NCBI GenBank assembly: GCA_903874955.1
Contig: CAIQTY010000047.1
Location: 1-64,000, forward strand
DNA length: 64,000 nucleotides
Source of the DNA: an uncultured Alphaproteobacteria bacterium
GTDB lineage: Bacteria; Pseudomonadota; Alphaproteobacteria; Paracaedibacterales; CAITNM01
Reading direction: 5' to 3'
Below, one piece after another: positions 40,167 to 50,392 of the stretch. Each line of letters begins with the position of its first letter. Position 1 is the first letter of the stretch. A program made the position numbers and the translations under genes. The notes beneath the pieces are model-generated. The model did not search any database. It was not told the origin of the DNA and saw only the letters and a program-made list of their open reading frames with translations.

Positions 40167-41489
40167 GTGTACGCACAAGCTGAACAAGTCCCAATTTTTT
40201 CTATTTCAGAGCTATCACAGCTTTTGAAAAGAGTTGTTGAATCTCAATTTTCTCAAATATGTGTGCGGGGCGAAATCTCAGGCTTTAAGTTACACGGTTC
40301 GGGCCACGCATACTTTGCCCTGCGCGATGCAGAATGTGTGCTTGATGCAGTCATTTGGCGCGGAACAAAGACATCAGTTCCCTTGCAAGATGGGCTGGAA
40401 GTTATTGCCACTGGTAAAATTACTACCTACGGAGGGCGCTCAAAATACCAAATGGTGATTACTCATGTGGAACCAGCAGGACAGGGGGCATTACTTAAGG
40501 TTTTACAAGACCGCAAAATCAAACTACAAAAAGAAGGCTTGTTTGATCGTAAGCGCGAACTGCCGAAGTTTCCAAGAACTATTGGGGTAATTACGTCCCC
40601 AACTGGAGCTGTGATTCGTGACATTTTGCACCGAATCGGTGATAGGTTTCCTTGTCAGGTACTGGTATGGCCTGTATTGGTGCAAGGTCCAGGCGCATCA
40701 GACCAAATTACCCGTGCTATCGAAGGTTTTAATAAATTGTTAAATCGGCCAGATGTATTGATTGTAGCGCGAGGAGGCGGCAGTCTTGAGGATTTATGGG
40801 CCTTCAATGAAGAAAACGTTGTAAGGGCTGCTGCCTCTAGTTATATTCCTATTGTTTCAGCGGTTGGCCATGAAACGGACACCACCCTAATTGATTTTGC
40901 CAGCGACATGCGGGCGCCAACCCCAACAGCAGCGGCTGAATTTGTCACCCCTGACGGACAAAATTTAAAGCTTTTTGTCCAAGAATCCCAAATTAGATTA
41001 CAGCGGATTATTGGGCAAATGCAGGAACGTTATCGTTTGGTCCTAGATAACTTAAGTGCCCGAATTCCTGATTTGCCTGCAATTGTCCAGGAAAAAAGCC
41101 AACGCTTAGATGAATGGCACGAACGTTACATGCAAGCAAGTTCTGTATTTTTGCAACGCTTGGAACAGCGTGTTAATTCAATCAAAATTCCATCGGCAAT
41201 ACGCAATATTGATGAATCACAAGGGCAATTAGAAAAAATATCTCAGCTGTTTTTAGCTGCGTTTGCAAAATGCTTTACTGAAAAAGAGCAAGCTTTGAGG
41301 TGGCAAGCTATGATGCTGAATCAAAACTCCTACCAACGCACCCTTGAAAAAGGTTTTTGCCTTGTTGAAGGCGATAAGGGGGTTATTCAATCAGCCAAAG
41401 CCCTAAAAATAATGAAAGAAGCCAATATCCAATTTGCTGATGGCCGGGTTAGAGTGCAACCTTTGAAAGAGCAGGGTAGATTATTTTAG
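40167..41489 (+). CDS. xseA: exodeoxyribonuclease VII large subunit (GTG start)
   Basis: 'SELSQLLKRVVESQFSQICVRGEISGFK', 'GVITSPTGAVIRDI', 'VARGGGSLEDLWAFNEE'. Confidence 0.95.
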   Translation: MYAQAEQVPIFSISELSQLLKRVVESQFSQICVRGEISGFKLHGSGHAYFALRDAECVLDAVIWRGTKTSVPLQDGLEVIATGKITTYGGRSKYQMVITHVEPAGQGALLKVLQDRKIKLQKEGLFDRKRELPKFPRTIGVITSPTGAVIRDILHRIGDRFPCQVLVWPVLVQGPGASDQITRAIEGFNKLLNRPDVLIVARGGGSLEDLWAFNEENVVRAAASSYIPIVSAVGHETDTTLIDFASDMRAPTPTAAAEFVTPDGQNLKLFVQESQIRLQRIIGQMQERYRLVLDNLSARIPDLPAIVQEKSQRLDEWHERYMQASSVFLQRLEQRVNSIKIPSAIRNIDESQGQLEKISQLFLAAFAKCFTEKEQALRWQAMMLNQNSYQRTLEKGFCLVEGDKGVIQSAKALKIMKEANIQFADGRVRVQPLKEQGRLF

Positions 41490-41551
41490 ATTGATTTTAT
41501 TCTTTTGCGAAATTTTGAATCTATACATACCAGAAATCCTCGGATGAAGAA

Positions 41552-41573
41552 GACAAGCAAATCAATGCTTGTC
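41552..41573. terminator. perfect 8-bp stem hairpin between convergent genes, possible bidirectional terminator
   Basis: gacaagca-(6-nt loop)-tgcttgtc; T-rich tract further downstream. Confidence 0.5.
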
Positions 41574-41599
41574 TAATAGTAATTTTTTCAGAGGCAAGC

Positions 41600-42256
41600 T
41601 TACCTATCTAAGTTTTCCCAAACATGTTGGAACTCATTAATTCCGCTCCGTTTAAATTTTTCGCACAACCACTCTAATGCGATATTCCTATCTCCAAAAT
41701 ATTGAGTTCTTGGATATTCTTTACCACCATAAAACATTGCTAAAAAAACACCTTTATCATAAGTAGGATTATTTGGATCATAATTACAAAGGATTAATTC
41801 TCCATACGGTTTTTCACCCTCAGGCCATCTTTCAATAATGACTTCCTCGATAGTAAAACCTTCCATAGGTTTTATTGGTTGAATAGGTGTTTGCCTAACG
41901 ATATTTTTAGGGGTAGGAAATTCTTGCTTGATAATTGCATTTTTGTGCAAAAATTTATCAAGTGTATTGCTTTGTGGTGGAAATTTTGGTTTTTTGGTCC
42001 TACCAGACTTTCCGCCTTTTGAAGAAGCAGTTACGACAGACATAACAGAAGATGCATCATCAGCTGATTTTTTTCTCTTAGCTGGCTGGGCACTTGAAGA
42101 CTTACTAAGTGTACTAAGTTGTGTGTAGTTAACGTTTAGATCTGCGCCAACAGGTCTTTTTTGACCAAACTCCAGTTCACTAGCAAATACACCTAAAGAA
42201 AAAATAGGCAGAAAAAATAACACTTTTAAGAAAATACTTTTAACACGTAACATCAA
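41600..42256 (-). CDS. hypothetical exported protein
   Basis: Signal peptide 'IFLKVLFFLPIFSLGVFA'. Confidence 0.6.
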   Translation of the reverse strand: MMLRVKSIFLKVLFFLPIFSLGVFASELEFGQKRPVGADLNVNYTQLSTLSKSSSAQPAKRKKSADDASSVMSVVTASSKGGKSGRTKKPKFPPQSNTLDKFLHKNAIIKQEFPTPKNIVRQTPIQPIKPMEGFTIEEVIIERWPEGEKPYGELILCNYDPNNPTYDKGVFLAMFYGGKEYPRTQYFGDRNIALEWLCEKFKRSGINEFQHVWENLDR

Positions 42257-42442
42257 ATATACCTCATAAACTAAAATTGTTTATTTCAAAAAATAATCAA
42301 ATATTAGTATGTATATATTTGTGATTCAAATATTGTCAAATTATTTTATTTTAATTTAAATTATTTAAAATTATAGGATTCTGATTGCGACTAAAATGAA
42401 TCAAAATTGATCGGAAAGGAACTTTTTCTGTAAATTTTGGGG

Positions 42443-42577
42443 CTATCTGTACTGTCTGTATCGCAAAAATATAGCTACGTTTTGCTGTATCCTAGGCTCA
42501 AGGCCTAGTAAAAATGCTGGGTTTTCCTCCTTTAGTCTCTCTATAGCTTGACCATAGAGTTCAGTGAGTGGGATCAT
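42443..42577 (-). CDS. small ORF (44 aa) beginning directly after the stop of the HD-domain gene and in the same frame
   Basis: MIPLTELYGQAIERLKEENPAFLLGLEPRIQQNVAIFLRYRQYR*; GGA TGA ATG ATC junction; not in supplied ORF track. Confidence 0.45.
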   Translation of the reverse strand: MIPLTELYGQAIERLKEENPAFLLGLEPRIQQNVAIFLRYRQYR

Positions 42578-43699
42578 TCATCCGGAATTTTTAGAAATTG
42601 GTATAAGTTTGAGTTTGTGGCCTTTTTGGCAAAAATCTTGAACGCGCTTGTATTCTTTAGAAAATTCAATATCTATTTTGCTTAATCGCTTGAATTTATG
42701 TGATCCTTTTAATTTTATCCAAGGGTCGATGCCTCTAAATTTTGGCTTAGGGAAATAATCTGGTTTTTCATAACTATTATCCTGAAGAACCTCATAAGCC
42801 TTTTTAAGATCCTGCGCATTAGCAATTAAGTCATCAATTTCTGGATCATGACAATCTTCAAGTTTTTTTAAAACACCGGCGTCAGTTCCAAAATGCATAT
42901 CATCCTTTGTTAGATGTCGCAGAAAAAAGGCACGCTTTAAAATTTTACTCGTTAAATAGTAAGCGAGGAAATTATCACTAGATCCCCAAAAAGTTTCGGT
43001 AAATTTCAATGGCAAATAAGCAAATTTTTTAGCTGCCATAACATCTGAAAAATACCATCTTCCTTTTTCAAAATGTAATTTACTGACAATAAAATCTATA
43101 TCTTGTCTAGTCAGTAGCTTAAAAACGAATCCTGTTCGAATATTATAACCGATGCGGTCTGCGCACATATCTGGTAAGGGTTGTTCAAGGCGTTTAAATT
43201 CCGGTTGATCGGGGCAGATATCCTGCTCTTTCCAGCCAAATTTTTTTATAATTTGTCCAATACCTGTTTGCTTTAAAAACCACTCGTGTATAGCATCTTG
43301 GTAATTAGGTGTGTCAAAGAAAATGTCTGCTACATGAGAAAAGACTGTATGGGAAATATCATGGGTAAATGCCGCGATTTGTTCTTTAAGGTTACCTCTA
43401 AAAGTTTTCACAAGCCACAGCGTATCAAGGGAATGATCTAATCTTGTAAAACTGGGGATTCCATTCCAATAGCTTGGCGTGCCAGATTGATCAATGCCCT
43501 TAAGCCGTTGCATATGTTCTAAATTATAAACTTCAAGTAGCTCATCTCTTAATTCTATAGGGCCGAATACTGTCTCAACATTAGTGGTTTGAGCGTTCAG
43601 AAAGAACAATGATGATAGAAAAATAAAGAATATTTTTTGGAAATACCGGATCTGCATAACAAGCCTTATTTTTAAATTTTGGAATTTACATGCAATCAC
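42578..43699 (-). CDS. HD-domain phosphohydrolase (dNTPase/SAMHD1-like region) with N-terminal signal peptide; likely start ATG at 43657
   Basis: 'MQIRYFQKIFFIFLSSLFFLNAQ', 'LEHMQRLKGIDQSG', 'TRLDHSLDTLWLV', 'IAAFTHDISHTVFSH', 'CADRIGYN'. Confidence 0.75.
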   Translation of the reverse strand: MIACKFQNLKIRLVMQIRYFQKIFFIFLSSLFFLNAQTTNVETVFGPIELRDELLEVYNLEHMQRLKGIDQSGTPSYWNGIPSFTRLDHSLDTLWLVKTFRGNLKEQIAAFTHDISHTVFSHVADIFFDTPNYQDAIHEWFLKQTGIGQIIKKFGWKEQDICPDQPEFKRLEQPLPDMCADRIGYNIRTGFVFKLLTRQDIDFIVSKLHFEKGRWYFSDVMAAKKFAYLPLKFTETFWGSSDNFLAYYLTSKILKRAFFLRHLTKDDMHFGTDAGVLKKLEDCHDPEIDDLIANAQDLKKAYEVLQDNSYEKPDYFPKPKFRGIDPWIKLKGSHKFKRLSKIDIEFSKEYKRVQDFCQKGHKLKLIPISKNSG

Positions 43700-43912
43700 A
43701 TTAGAAAAAGAATAGAATCAATAGCGAGAAAAATTTAAGAAAATTATTTTAATTTTTCTGTATTTTTATTATAAAAATTTAAAAAATTAATTCACACAAT
43801 AAAAAGCTAAGAATTAGTAATAATCTGTAATGAATCTTGCTAAAATGCAACCCTCAATTTTAATGAATCTCTTGCCGTAAGTGGTAATATCAAGTATTCT
43901 GCAGAAATATTT

Positions 43913-44002
43913 GGAGAGGTGGCCGAGCGGTTGAAGGCGCACGATTGGAAATCGTGTATACGGTAAAACGTATCGAGGGTTCGAATCCCTTCCTCTCCGC
44001 CA
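43913..44002 (+). tRNA. tRNA-Ser (GGA), CCA encoded
   Basis: GGAGAGGTGGCCGAGCGGTTGAAGGCGCACGATTGGAAATCGTG...GGTTCGAATCCCTTCCTCTCCGCCA; long variable arm. Confidence 0.96.
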
Positions 44003-44052
44003 TTATCATTTTCAAGGTTATCCAGCATCTCTTAGTGTGAATTTATCTGGTT

Positions 44053-44721
44053 CTAAGACTCATTAAGAATTCCGTTTTGCAATTCAACATAGCGATCCAT
44101 CGATTTTGCCAATGTGTGGTTATGCGTGGCAATAATAGCTGCGATCCCCTGTTTTTTTACCAGCGTTACTAGAAGGTTAAAAACTTCAGAGGCCGTTTGC
44201 GGGTCTAGATTGCCCGTTGGCTCATCTGCCAAGAGAATTTTTGGATCGTTTGCCAAAGCACGTGCAATAGCTACCCTCTGCTGTTCTCCGCCTGAAAGTT
44301 GTTTTGGGCGGTGATCAAATCGCTTTGCTAGTCCCAATGTATCAAGAAGCTCTTTTGCTTTTTGTTTTGATTTGGTTTTATCAACGCCTGCTAAAAGTTG
44401 AGGTAATATAACGTTTTCTAGTGCACTAAATTCCGGTAGAAGGTGATGAAATTGATAAACAAATCCATAGGTGTGGCGCCTAAGAATAGTCCGTTCTTCG
44501 TCATTTTGAGTTTTGGTTGAAATTCCATTAATCTCTACGTCACCATCTTGTGGTTGTTCTAAAAGCCCAACCAGTTGCAAAAGTGTGGTTTTACCTGCAC
44601 CGCTGTTTCCAACCAGTGCAACAATCTGTCCAGCACCTACTTCTAGCGTGCACCCATTTAAAATGTTTAGGGTTTTATCACCTTGTTTATAGCAATGCCT
44701 TATATCAAGTAGCGACAGCAT
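44053..44721 (-). CDS. lolD: lipoprotein-releasing system ATP-binding protein LolD
   Basis: Walker A '[17 protein letters not shown]', '[15 protein letters not shown]', '[14 protein letters not shown]'. Confidence 0.88.
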   Translation of the reverse strand: MLSLLDIRHCYKQGDKTLNILNGCTLEVGAGQIVALVGNSGAGKTTLLQLVGLLEQPQDGDVEINGISTKTQNDEERTILRRHTYGFVYQFHHLLPEFSALENVILPQLLAGVDKTKSKQKAKELLDTLGLAKRFDHRPKQLSGGEQQRVAIARALANDPKILLADEPTGNLDPQTASEVFNLLVTLVKKQGIAAIIATHNHTLAKSMDRYVELQNGILNES

Positions 44722-44873
44722 AAGTTAAAGAAGTTAAAAAAAACTAGGTTCAGCCTATACCTAGATTCTCTAAGATATCAACATTTAAATTTTTTTAAAC
44801 GAATCCCCACCAACTCTTGATCAGCACTATTTTTCATGACACTATGACGCATACAAAAAAGTAAAAATTATCT

Positions 44874-45842
44874 ATGATACTTGTCACCGGATGCGCCGGT
44901 TTTATTGGTTTTCATGTCGCTCTAACCCTGTTGAAGCAGGGTGAGTCTGTTGTTGGTGTTGATAACCTTAACGAATACTATGACCCAAAGCTTAAGCAAG
45001 CTAGATTACTTCAGCTACAAGCTTTTCCTCACTTTACTTTTTATAAGATAGATATCGTTCATAAAGACGCAGTGGCTGATTTAGCACTTAAGCATCCCGA
45101 AATTGAGTATATTATTCATTTGGCGGCTCAGGCTGGGGTGCGTTATTCTCTGGAAAATCCTCATGCTTATATTGATTCAAATGTGACGGGTCAATTGAAC
45201 ATACTTGAATTATGCAAAAAATTGAGTCAACTCAGACATTTTGTCTATGCAAGCACTTCTTCGGTTTACGGTGCAAATACCAAGATGCCATTTAGTGTAG
45301 ACGATAGAACTGACTCTCCAATTTCGTTGTATGCAGCTACGAAAAAGTCTTGTGAGTTAATGACCCATGCATATGCGCATCTTTTCAAGATTCCTTCAAC
45401 AGGACTAAGGTTTTTTACAGTCTATGGTCCTTGGGGCCGTCCAGACATGGCAGCATTTATTTTTGCAAAAGCAATTTTAAATGGCGCCCCCATACCCATA
45501 TATAATAATGGTCAAATGCGCCGTAATTTCACATACATTGAAGACATCGTCGCAGGCATTTTAGGAACCCTGAATACCCCACCTAAATCTGAATTACCCT
45601 ATAATTTATATAATGTTGGTAACGATAAGTCTGAAGAATTATTGCATTTTATAGACGTTCTCGAAATGCATCTTGGTAAAAAAGGCGCGCGAGATTTTCT
45701 ACCCATGCAACCGGGTGATGTCAAAGAAACCATTGCTGACATCCAAGCGACGCGCCATGATTTTGGTTTTGAACCTAAAACCAATATTGAAGAAGGTCTG
45801 AAACATTTTGTTAATTGGTACAAGGAATACTATGGAACCTAA
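44874..45842 (+). CDS. NAD-dependent epimerase (UDP-glucuronate 4-epimerase-like)
   Basis: 'VTGCAGFIGFHVALTLL', 'GVDNLNEYYDPKLKQARL', 'YAATKKSCELM'. Confidence 0.9.
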   Translation: MILVTGCAGFIGFHVALTLLKQGESVVGVDNLNEYYDPKLKQARLLQLQAFPHFTFYKIDIVHKDAVADLALKHPEIEYIIHLAAQAGVRYSLENPHAYIDSNVTGQLNILELCKKLSQLRHFVYASTSSVYGANTKMPFSVDDRTDSPISLYAATKKSCELMTHAYAHLFKIPSTGLRFFTVYGPWGRPDMAAFIFAKAILNGAPIPIYNNGQMRRNFTYIEDIVAGILGTLNTPPKSELPYNLYNVGNDKSEELLHFIDVLEMHLGKKGARDFLPMQPGDVKETIADIQATRHDFGFEPKTNIEEGLKHFVNWYKEYYGT

Positions 45843-47091
45843 GATTGCCGTAATTGGACTTGGTTATGTCGGGCTACCACTTGCTGTGGCTTTGGCAAAA
45901 ACACACGTTGTCGTGGGGTATGATACATCTGAACAGCGAGTTAGAGAGCTCAAAGAGGCTCATGACCGAACCCGTGAGGTTGATGAAAGCATTTTAAAAA
46001 ATACTAAATTACAGGTTTCAACTGACCCAAGCTCGATGCTGGGAGCAGATATTTTTATAGTTACTGTGCCAACCCCAGTAAGTGCTGGTAACCTTCCTGA
46101 TCTTGAGCCACTTAGAAAAGCATCGGAAGTTATTGGTGAACTTATTGGTAAAGGCAGCGTGATTGTTTATGAGAGTACTGTTTATCCCGGCGTTACCGAA
46201 GATTTTTGTGGTCCTATTCTTGAAAAAATATCTGGTTTAAAGTCCGGGGTAGATTTTTTCTTGGGCTATTCACCAGAGCGAATTAACCCGGGCGACAAAA
46301 TTCATACTGTTGATAAAATTACGAAAGTTGTATCAGCGCAAACGCCGATAGTTAGCCAAAAATTGGCACAAATTTATGGGCAGATCAACAATAATAACAT
46401 TTTCGTAGCAAAATCAATCAAAGCAGCAGAAGCAGCGAAGGTTATCGAAAATACCCAGCGTGATATCAACATTGCTTTCATGAATGAAATTTCCTTAATT
46501 TTTTCAAAAATGAATATTTCTATTTATGATGTCTTAGAGGCTGCTTCAACTAAATGGAATTTTTTAAAATTTACACCTGGTCTCGTTGGTGGTCATTGCA
46601 TTGGGGTTGACCCTTATTATCTAGCACAAGCTTCTAAGAATTTAGGTTATGATCCGCAAATGATTTTGGCTGGACGTAGTATTAATGAGGCCATGCCTAA
46701 TGAACTGGCAGATTTAATGACGCAAAGGGTAGGGCGCTCTTTGCGCCTGTTAATATTAGGACTAACTTTTAAAGAAAATGTTCCAGATTTGCGTAATACT
46801 AAAGTTACTTCTTTAATTGAAGCTTTGCGTAAGCGTGGCCATCAAGTTGATGTGCATGACCCATGTGCTGATCCAAAAGAAGCGAATCAGTTTTTTGGTT
46901 ATGATCTGGTCCCGGTCTTAACGCTTGATGATCCTTACGATGGTGTGGTTGGAGCGGTGCCGCATACGCTTTATTGCCAGTTTAGCACTGCAGATTTTAG
47001 CAGGTTTCTTAAACCTCAAGGGTGGGTTTTTGATTTGAAGGCAATCTGGCGCAGCAGTCCTCCTGCAGGTTTTAATTATTGGACGCTGTAG
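45832..47091 (+). CDS. nucleotide sugar dehydrogenase (UDP-glucose/GDP-mannose dehydrogenase family)
   Basis: 'KIAVIGLGYVGLPLAVALAK', 'NEISLIFSKMNI', 'GVDPYYLAQ'; ATG at 45832. Confidence 0.92.
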   Translation: MEPKIAVIGLGYVGLPLAVALAKTHVVVGYDTSEQRVRELKEAHDRTREVDESILKNTKLQVSTDPSSMLGADIFIVTVPTPVSAGNLPDLEPLRKASEVIGELIGKGSVIVYESTVYPGVTEDFCGPILEKISGLKSGVDFFLGYSPERINPGDKIHTVDKITKVVSAQTPIVSQKLAQIYGQINNNNIFVAKSIKAAEAAKVIENTQRDINIAFMNEISLIFSKMNISIYDVLEAASTKWNFLKFTPGLVGGHCIGVDPYYLAQASKNLGYDPQMILAGRSINEAMPNELADLMTQRVGRSLRLLILGLTFKENVPDLRNTKVTSLIEALRKRGHQVDVHDPCADPKEANQFFGYDLVPVLTLDDPYDGVVGAVPHTLYCQFSTADFSRFLKPQGWVFDLKAIWRSSPPAGFNYWTL

Positions 47092-47131
47092 AATTTTATT
47101 CGATTTTGCGTTTAATCAAAAATACTTAAAA

Positions 47132-48121
47132 CTAGCTTAAAGTGATTGTTTCGAAGTATTTCTTTAGTAGTTGATAATTGAGGGTGTGTCCAGGGTTGCA
47201 TGCCTCATAGTGGCCTATTAGAACATATTCTGCTAAGGCCATGTCCCCTATAGCATCAAGCAACTTATGACGAACAAGCTCGTCACTGTAACGAAGACCA
47301 CCTTCATTCATTACAGCACCTTTGTGAATAACAACCGTGTTATCTAATGAGGCACCTTTGGCTAGTCCTGCTGCCCAGAGCTTTTGTGCGTCTTCGTAAA
47401 ACCCAAAGGTTCTGGCGGAAGAAATAATGCTGTGAAAATCGTCTTCAATAGAAAATTGTACGTGTTGCTCTCCTGTAAGACCTTCATAGCGATCGGTAGG
47501 GGTAAACTGAACGCTAAATAAATTACCATCATGCGGGCTCAACTGTGCCCATCCATTTTCATTTTCAACCCTTACTGTTGATTGAATTTTTAGTTGATGC
47601 CGATTTTTTGGCTGCTTGATTAGGCTAGTTTCTTGCAAACCTTCACAAAAAGCTTTTGAACACCCATCCATAATTGGGACTTCAGGTCCATCAATTGTTA
47701 TAAGTACATTTGTAACGCCTGTACCATAGAGTGCTGCTAATATATGTTCTACAGTTGCAACTGATATTCCCGAAGAATTTGAAATCGTTGTACACATATT
47801 AGTGTCAGTAACCATTTGCCAAGATGCTTTGATTCTATTTGGCTGATCTTCGATGTCTGTGCGTTCAAAAATTATTCCATGATCAACTGGCGCAGGATGA
47901 ACGATCATGCAAACAGCTTTTCCAGAATGAACACCCACACCATGAAAAACAATAGGACCCGAGATAGTATGCTGATCTATAAAAGATTTACGAAGTACCT
48001 TACGAGCATTACTCTGTGCCCCAAATAAATTGGGTAAAGTATTTGCCTGGTTATTACTTATTATAGAATACATTAATCCTCCACAGATGCTATAATGACT
48101 CAATCTACAGAAGAAACACAA
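47132..48121 (-). CDS. lpxC: UDP-3-O-acyl-N-acetylglucosamine deacetylase
   Basis: 'GVGVHSGKAVCMIVHPAPVDHGIIFERTD', 'VEHILAALYGTGV', 'RHKLLDAIGDMAL'. Confidence 0.94.
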   Translation of the reverse strand: MCFFCRLSHYSICGGLMYSIISNNQANTLPNLFGAQSNARKVLRKSFIDQHTISGPIVFHGVGVHSGKAVCMIVHPAPVDHGIIFERTDIEDQPNRIKASWQMVTDTNMCTTISNSSGISVATVEHILAALYGTGVTNVLITIDGPEVPIMDGCSKAFCEGLQETSLIKQPKNRHQLKIQSTVRVENENGWAQLSPHDGNLFSVQFTPTDRYEGLTGEQHVQFSIEDDFHSIISSARTFGFYEDAQKLWAAGLAKGASLDNTVVIHKGAVMNEGGLRYSDELVRHKLLDAIGDMALAEYVLIGHYEACNPGHTLNYQLLKKYFETITLS

Positions 48122-48200
48122 ACACAGATATGTTACTAAATTTTACCTTTTTAACAAATTATAGGGTAATTTTTACGAAACTTTGCTAGATCTATAGGCT

Positions 48201-48614
48201 ATGAATAGTTTTGTTTTTGATTTGAAATCAATTGCAGAAGTAGGGAAACAAATTGCTTGTTCTTTGCGTCCAGGCTTGCCTCTTTTGCTATATGGCCAAA
48301 TGGGTGCCGGTAAAACAACTTTAACCAAACGTATAGTAGCGTCTTTAGGGTGCGATGAAGAAGTGACGAGTCCAACCTATACCTTGATGCAATCATATCA
48401 GACAAATCTGGGTGAGTTATGGCATGTTGACCTATACAGACTAGAAGGATCCCATCAAATTGATGAATTGGGACTCGATGAACTAAACATGAATAGTATG
48501 TTGATTATTGAATGGCCAGAAAGATTGGGGTTTAAGGTGTTTTCAAAATACTTAAAAGCAAACCTTAGCGTTCAGGGAAATAATCGCAAATTGATTTGGG
48601 AGATAATTGAATGA
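48201..48614 (+). CDS. tsaE: tRNA threonylcarbamoyladenosine biosynthesis ATPase TsaE
   Basis: 'LLYGQMGAGKTTLTKRI', 'VTSPTYTLMQSY', 'HVDLYRL'. Confidence 0.92.
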   Translation: MNSFVFDLKSIAEVGKQIACSLRPGLPLLLYGQMGAGKTTLTKRIVASLGCDEEVTSPTYTLMQSYQTNLGELWHVDLYRLEGSHQIDELGLDELNMNSMLIIEWPERLGFKVFSKYLKANLSVQGNNRKLIWEIIE

Positions 48615-49591
48615 ATGAACGTATGCCCAGTTTTTTGCAAAAGTATGAGCATTTTGAAAAGCAGTACTTAACAGCAGATTTTTCTCCTCGAAAATATTTT
48701 AGATGGCACCATGAAAAAACCTCCTTAATTTTGATGGATTCCCCAGATCTTGATTCTCTTAATGCTTTTGTAAGCGTTGATCGATACCTTAGATCAATAG
48801 GTTTAAATGCACCGGAGATTTATGAAATTGATCAGCAAAACGGATACCTTCTTTTGGAAGACTTTGGTGATGCAACTTTTACTAGGGTATTGCAAGAAAG
48901 CCCAAGACGAGAGCATGAAATTTATCAATCAGCTGTTTGCGTATTAACTTATTTACTTGAACGCACAAGCGAACAGCTTCCTTTTCTCAAAGACTATACA
49001 GTTGATTTTGGGGTCTCTAAGATAGAGCAATTTTTAAATCATTATTATCCAGAAATTATGGAAACTGAGATCGGTAGTGAAGCAAGAGATAATTTTATTA
49101 AAGCTTGGAAAACTCCTTTAGCTCAGGCACTTCAGGCAAAAAAAACAATATTTTTGCGTGACTATCACGTAGACAATTTAATGGATTTACCTTTAAGAGA
49201 TTCCCCAAAAAATGTTGGTTTGCTTGATTTTCAAGATGCCATGTGGGCGCCCATTGCCCTTGATTTTGTCTCACTCATTGAAGATGCTCGAAGAAGCTTA
49301 GATGATGAGCTTACGAACCAGATGTGGAAAAAATTTTTAGATTCTCATCCCAAAGGTGATCATGAAGAAATTTATATATCAGGACTTGTTTTAAGTGCAG
49401 TCCGACATATTCGTATTATCGGACTGTTTACTAGAGTAGCAAGACAAAAAGGGGATAAGAGATTCTTGTCAAGAATTCCCCATCTCTGGACTCTTTTTGA
49501 ACGCTGCTGCAAAATCAGCGAACTAAGCCCAGTAAAAGAATGGTTCGATCTGAACGTGCCAAAAGCAAAAAGAGTTATTCCTGCTATATGA
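48611..49591 (+). CDS. amgK: aminoglycoside-phosphotransferase-fold kinase, AmgK-like
   Basis: 'FLRDYHVDNLMDLP', 'VGLLDFQDAMWAPIALDFVSL'; context tsaE-amgK-murU. Confidence 0.82.
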   Translation: MNERMPSFLQKYEHFEKQYLTADFSPRKYFRWHHEKTSLILMDSPDLDSLNAFVSVDRYLRSIGLNAPEIYEIDQQNGYLLLEDFGDATFTRVLQESPRREHEIYQSAVCVLTYLLERTSEQLPFLKDYTVDFGVSKIEQFLNHYYPEIMETEIGSEARDNFIKAWKTPLAQALQAKKTIFLRDYHVDNLMDLPLRDSPKNVGLLDFQDAMWAPIALDFVSLIEDARRSLDDELTNQMWKKFLDSHPKGDHEEIYISGLVLSAVRHIRIIGLFTRVARQKGDKRFLSRIPHLWTLFERCCKISELSPVKEWFDLNVPKAKRVIPAI

Positions 49592-50298
49592 GTAAATTTT
49601 CTTCAACAGCAATGGTTTTAGCGGCAGGCCTTGGTAAGCGTTTGGGAGATATTACTAAAAACACACCCAAACCGCTGGTTTCTATAGGTAATACGTGTTG
49701 TCTGGACATATCAATTCATGCTTTAAAGAAAGCCGGATTTAAAAGGATCATCATTAACACCCATTACTTAGCTGAGCAAATTGAGGAATACGTTAGACGT
49801 TACAGCGATATAGAAATTATATTAAGCTATGAACCGGTGTTGCTTGAAACCGCTGGTGGTGTTCGCAATGTTTTAAGTGAATTCGAAGGAAAACCTTTTG
49901 TCGTTGTAAACGCCGACATGTACTGGGTTGATTCAAATCCTTCAGTTATTCAGCAATTGATAAAAGCAATGCAAGAAACCGATGATTTTTGCTTAGCTGT
50001 AACCCCCTTGCAAAATGCACAGGGACATTCAGGAAAAGGCGATTTCGTCATCGAGAATGGTCTTTTGCGCCGTCCAGTTGACACGGATCCTACTGAAAAT
50101 CGATATGTTTATATAGGTGCGCAGATTATTAATCCGCGCGTTATACAACCACTAAGCATAGAGCCTCAGTCTCTTCAGGGACTCTATTTCCAAGCTTGCG
50201 CGAAAAAAACACTTAAAGGTGTTATTTTTGACGGAACTTGGATCGATGTTGGTAGTGTTTCTGGTCTAGAAATCGCTAGAAAATACATTAAAGATTAA
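49588..50298 (+). CDS. murU: nucleotidyltransferase, MurU-like
   Basis: 'AMVLAAGLGKRLGDITKNTPKPLVSI', 'VVNADMYWVD'; ATG 49588. Confidence 0.85.
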   Translation: MSKFSSTAMVLAAGLGKRLGDITKNTPKPLVSIGNTCCLDISIHALKKAGFKRIIINTHYLAEQIEEYVRRYSDIEIILSYEPVLLETAGGVRNVLSEFEGKPFVVVNADMYWVDSNPSVIQQLIKAMQETDDFCLAVTPLQNAQGHSGKGDFVIENGLLRRPVDTDPTENRYVYIGAQIINPRVIQPLSIEPQSLQGLYFQACAKKTLKGVIFDGTWIDVGSVSGLEIARKYIKD

Positions 50299-50392
50299 CC
50301 ACGTGCATGTTAATCTTGATTTTTATTGGTTTAACTAATTATTAATACTCCTCATGTGACAATAAAACTACCAAAAAAGTTTTTTGTGTACC

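Noticed and set aside
42491-42510. cctaggctcaaggcctag palindrome as terminator
   Set aside because: Lies inside the 44-aa ORF after the HD gene and has no T-tract.
42575-42580. UGA reassigned as tryptophan genome-wide
   Set aside because: Many well-conserved genes here end at UGA (for example hflC, the DegP-like gene, polA) and use UGG for Trp, so UGA is a stop.
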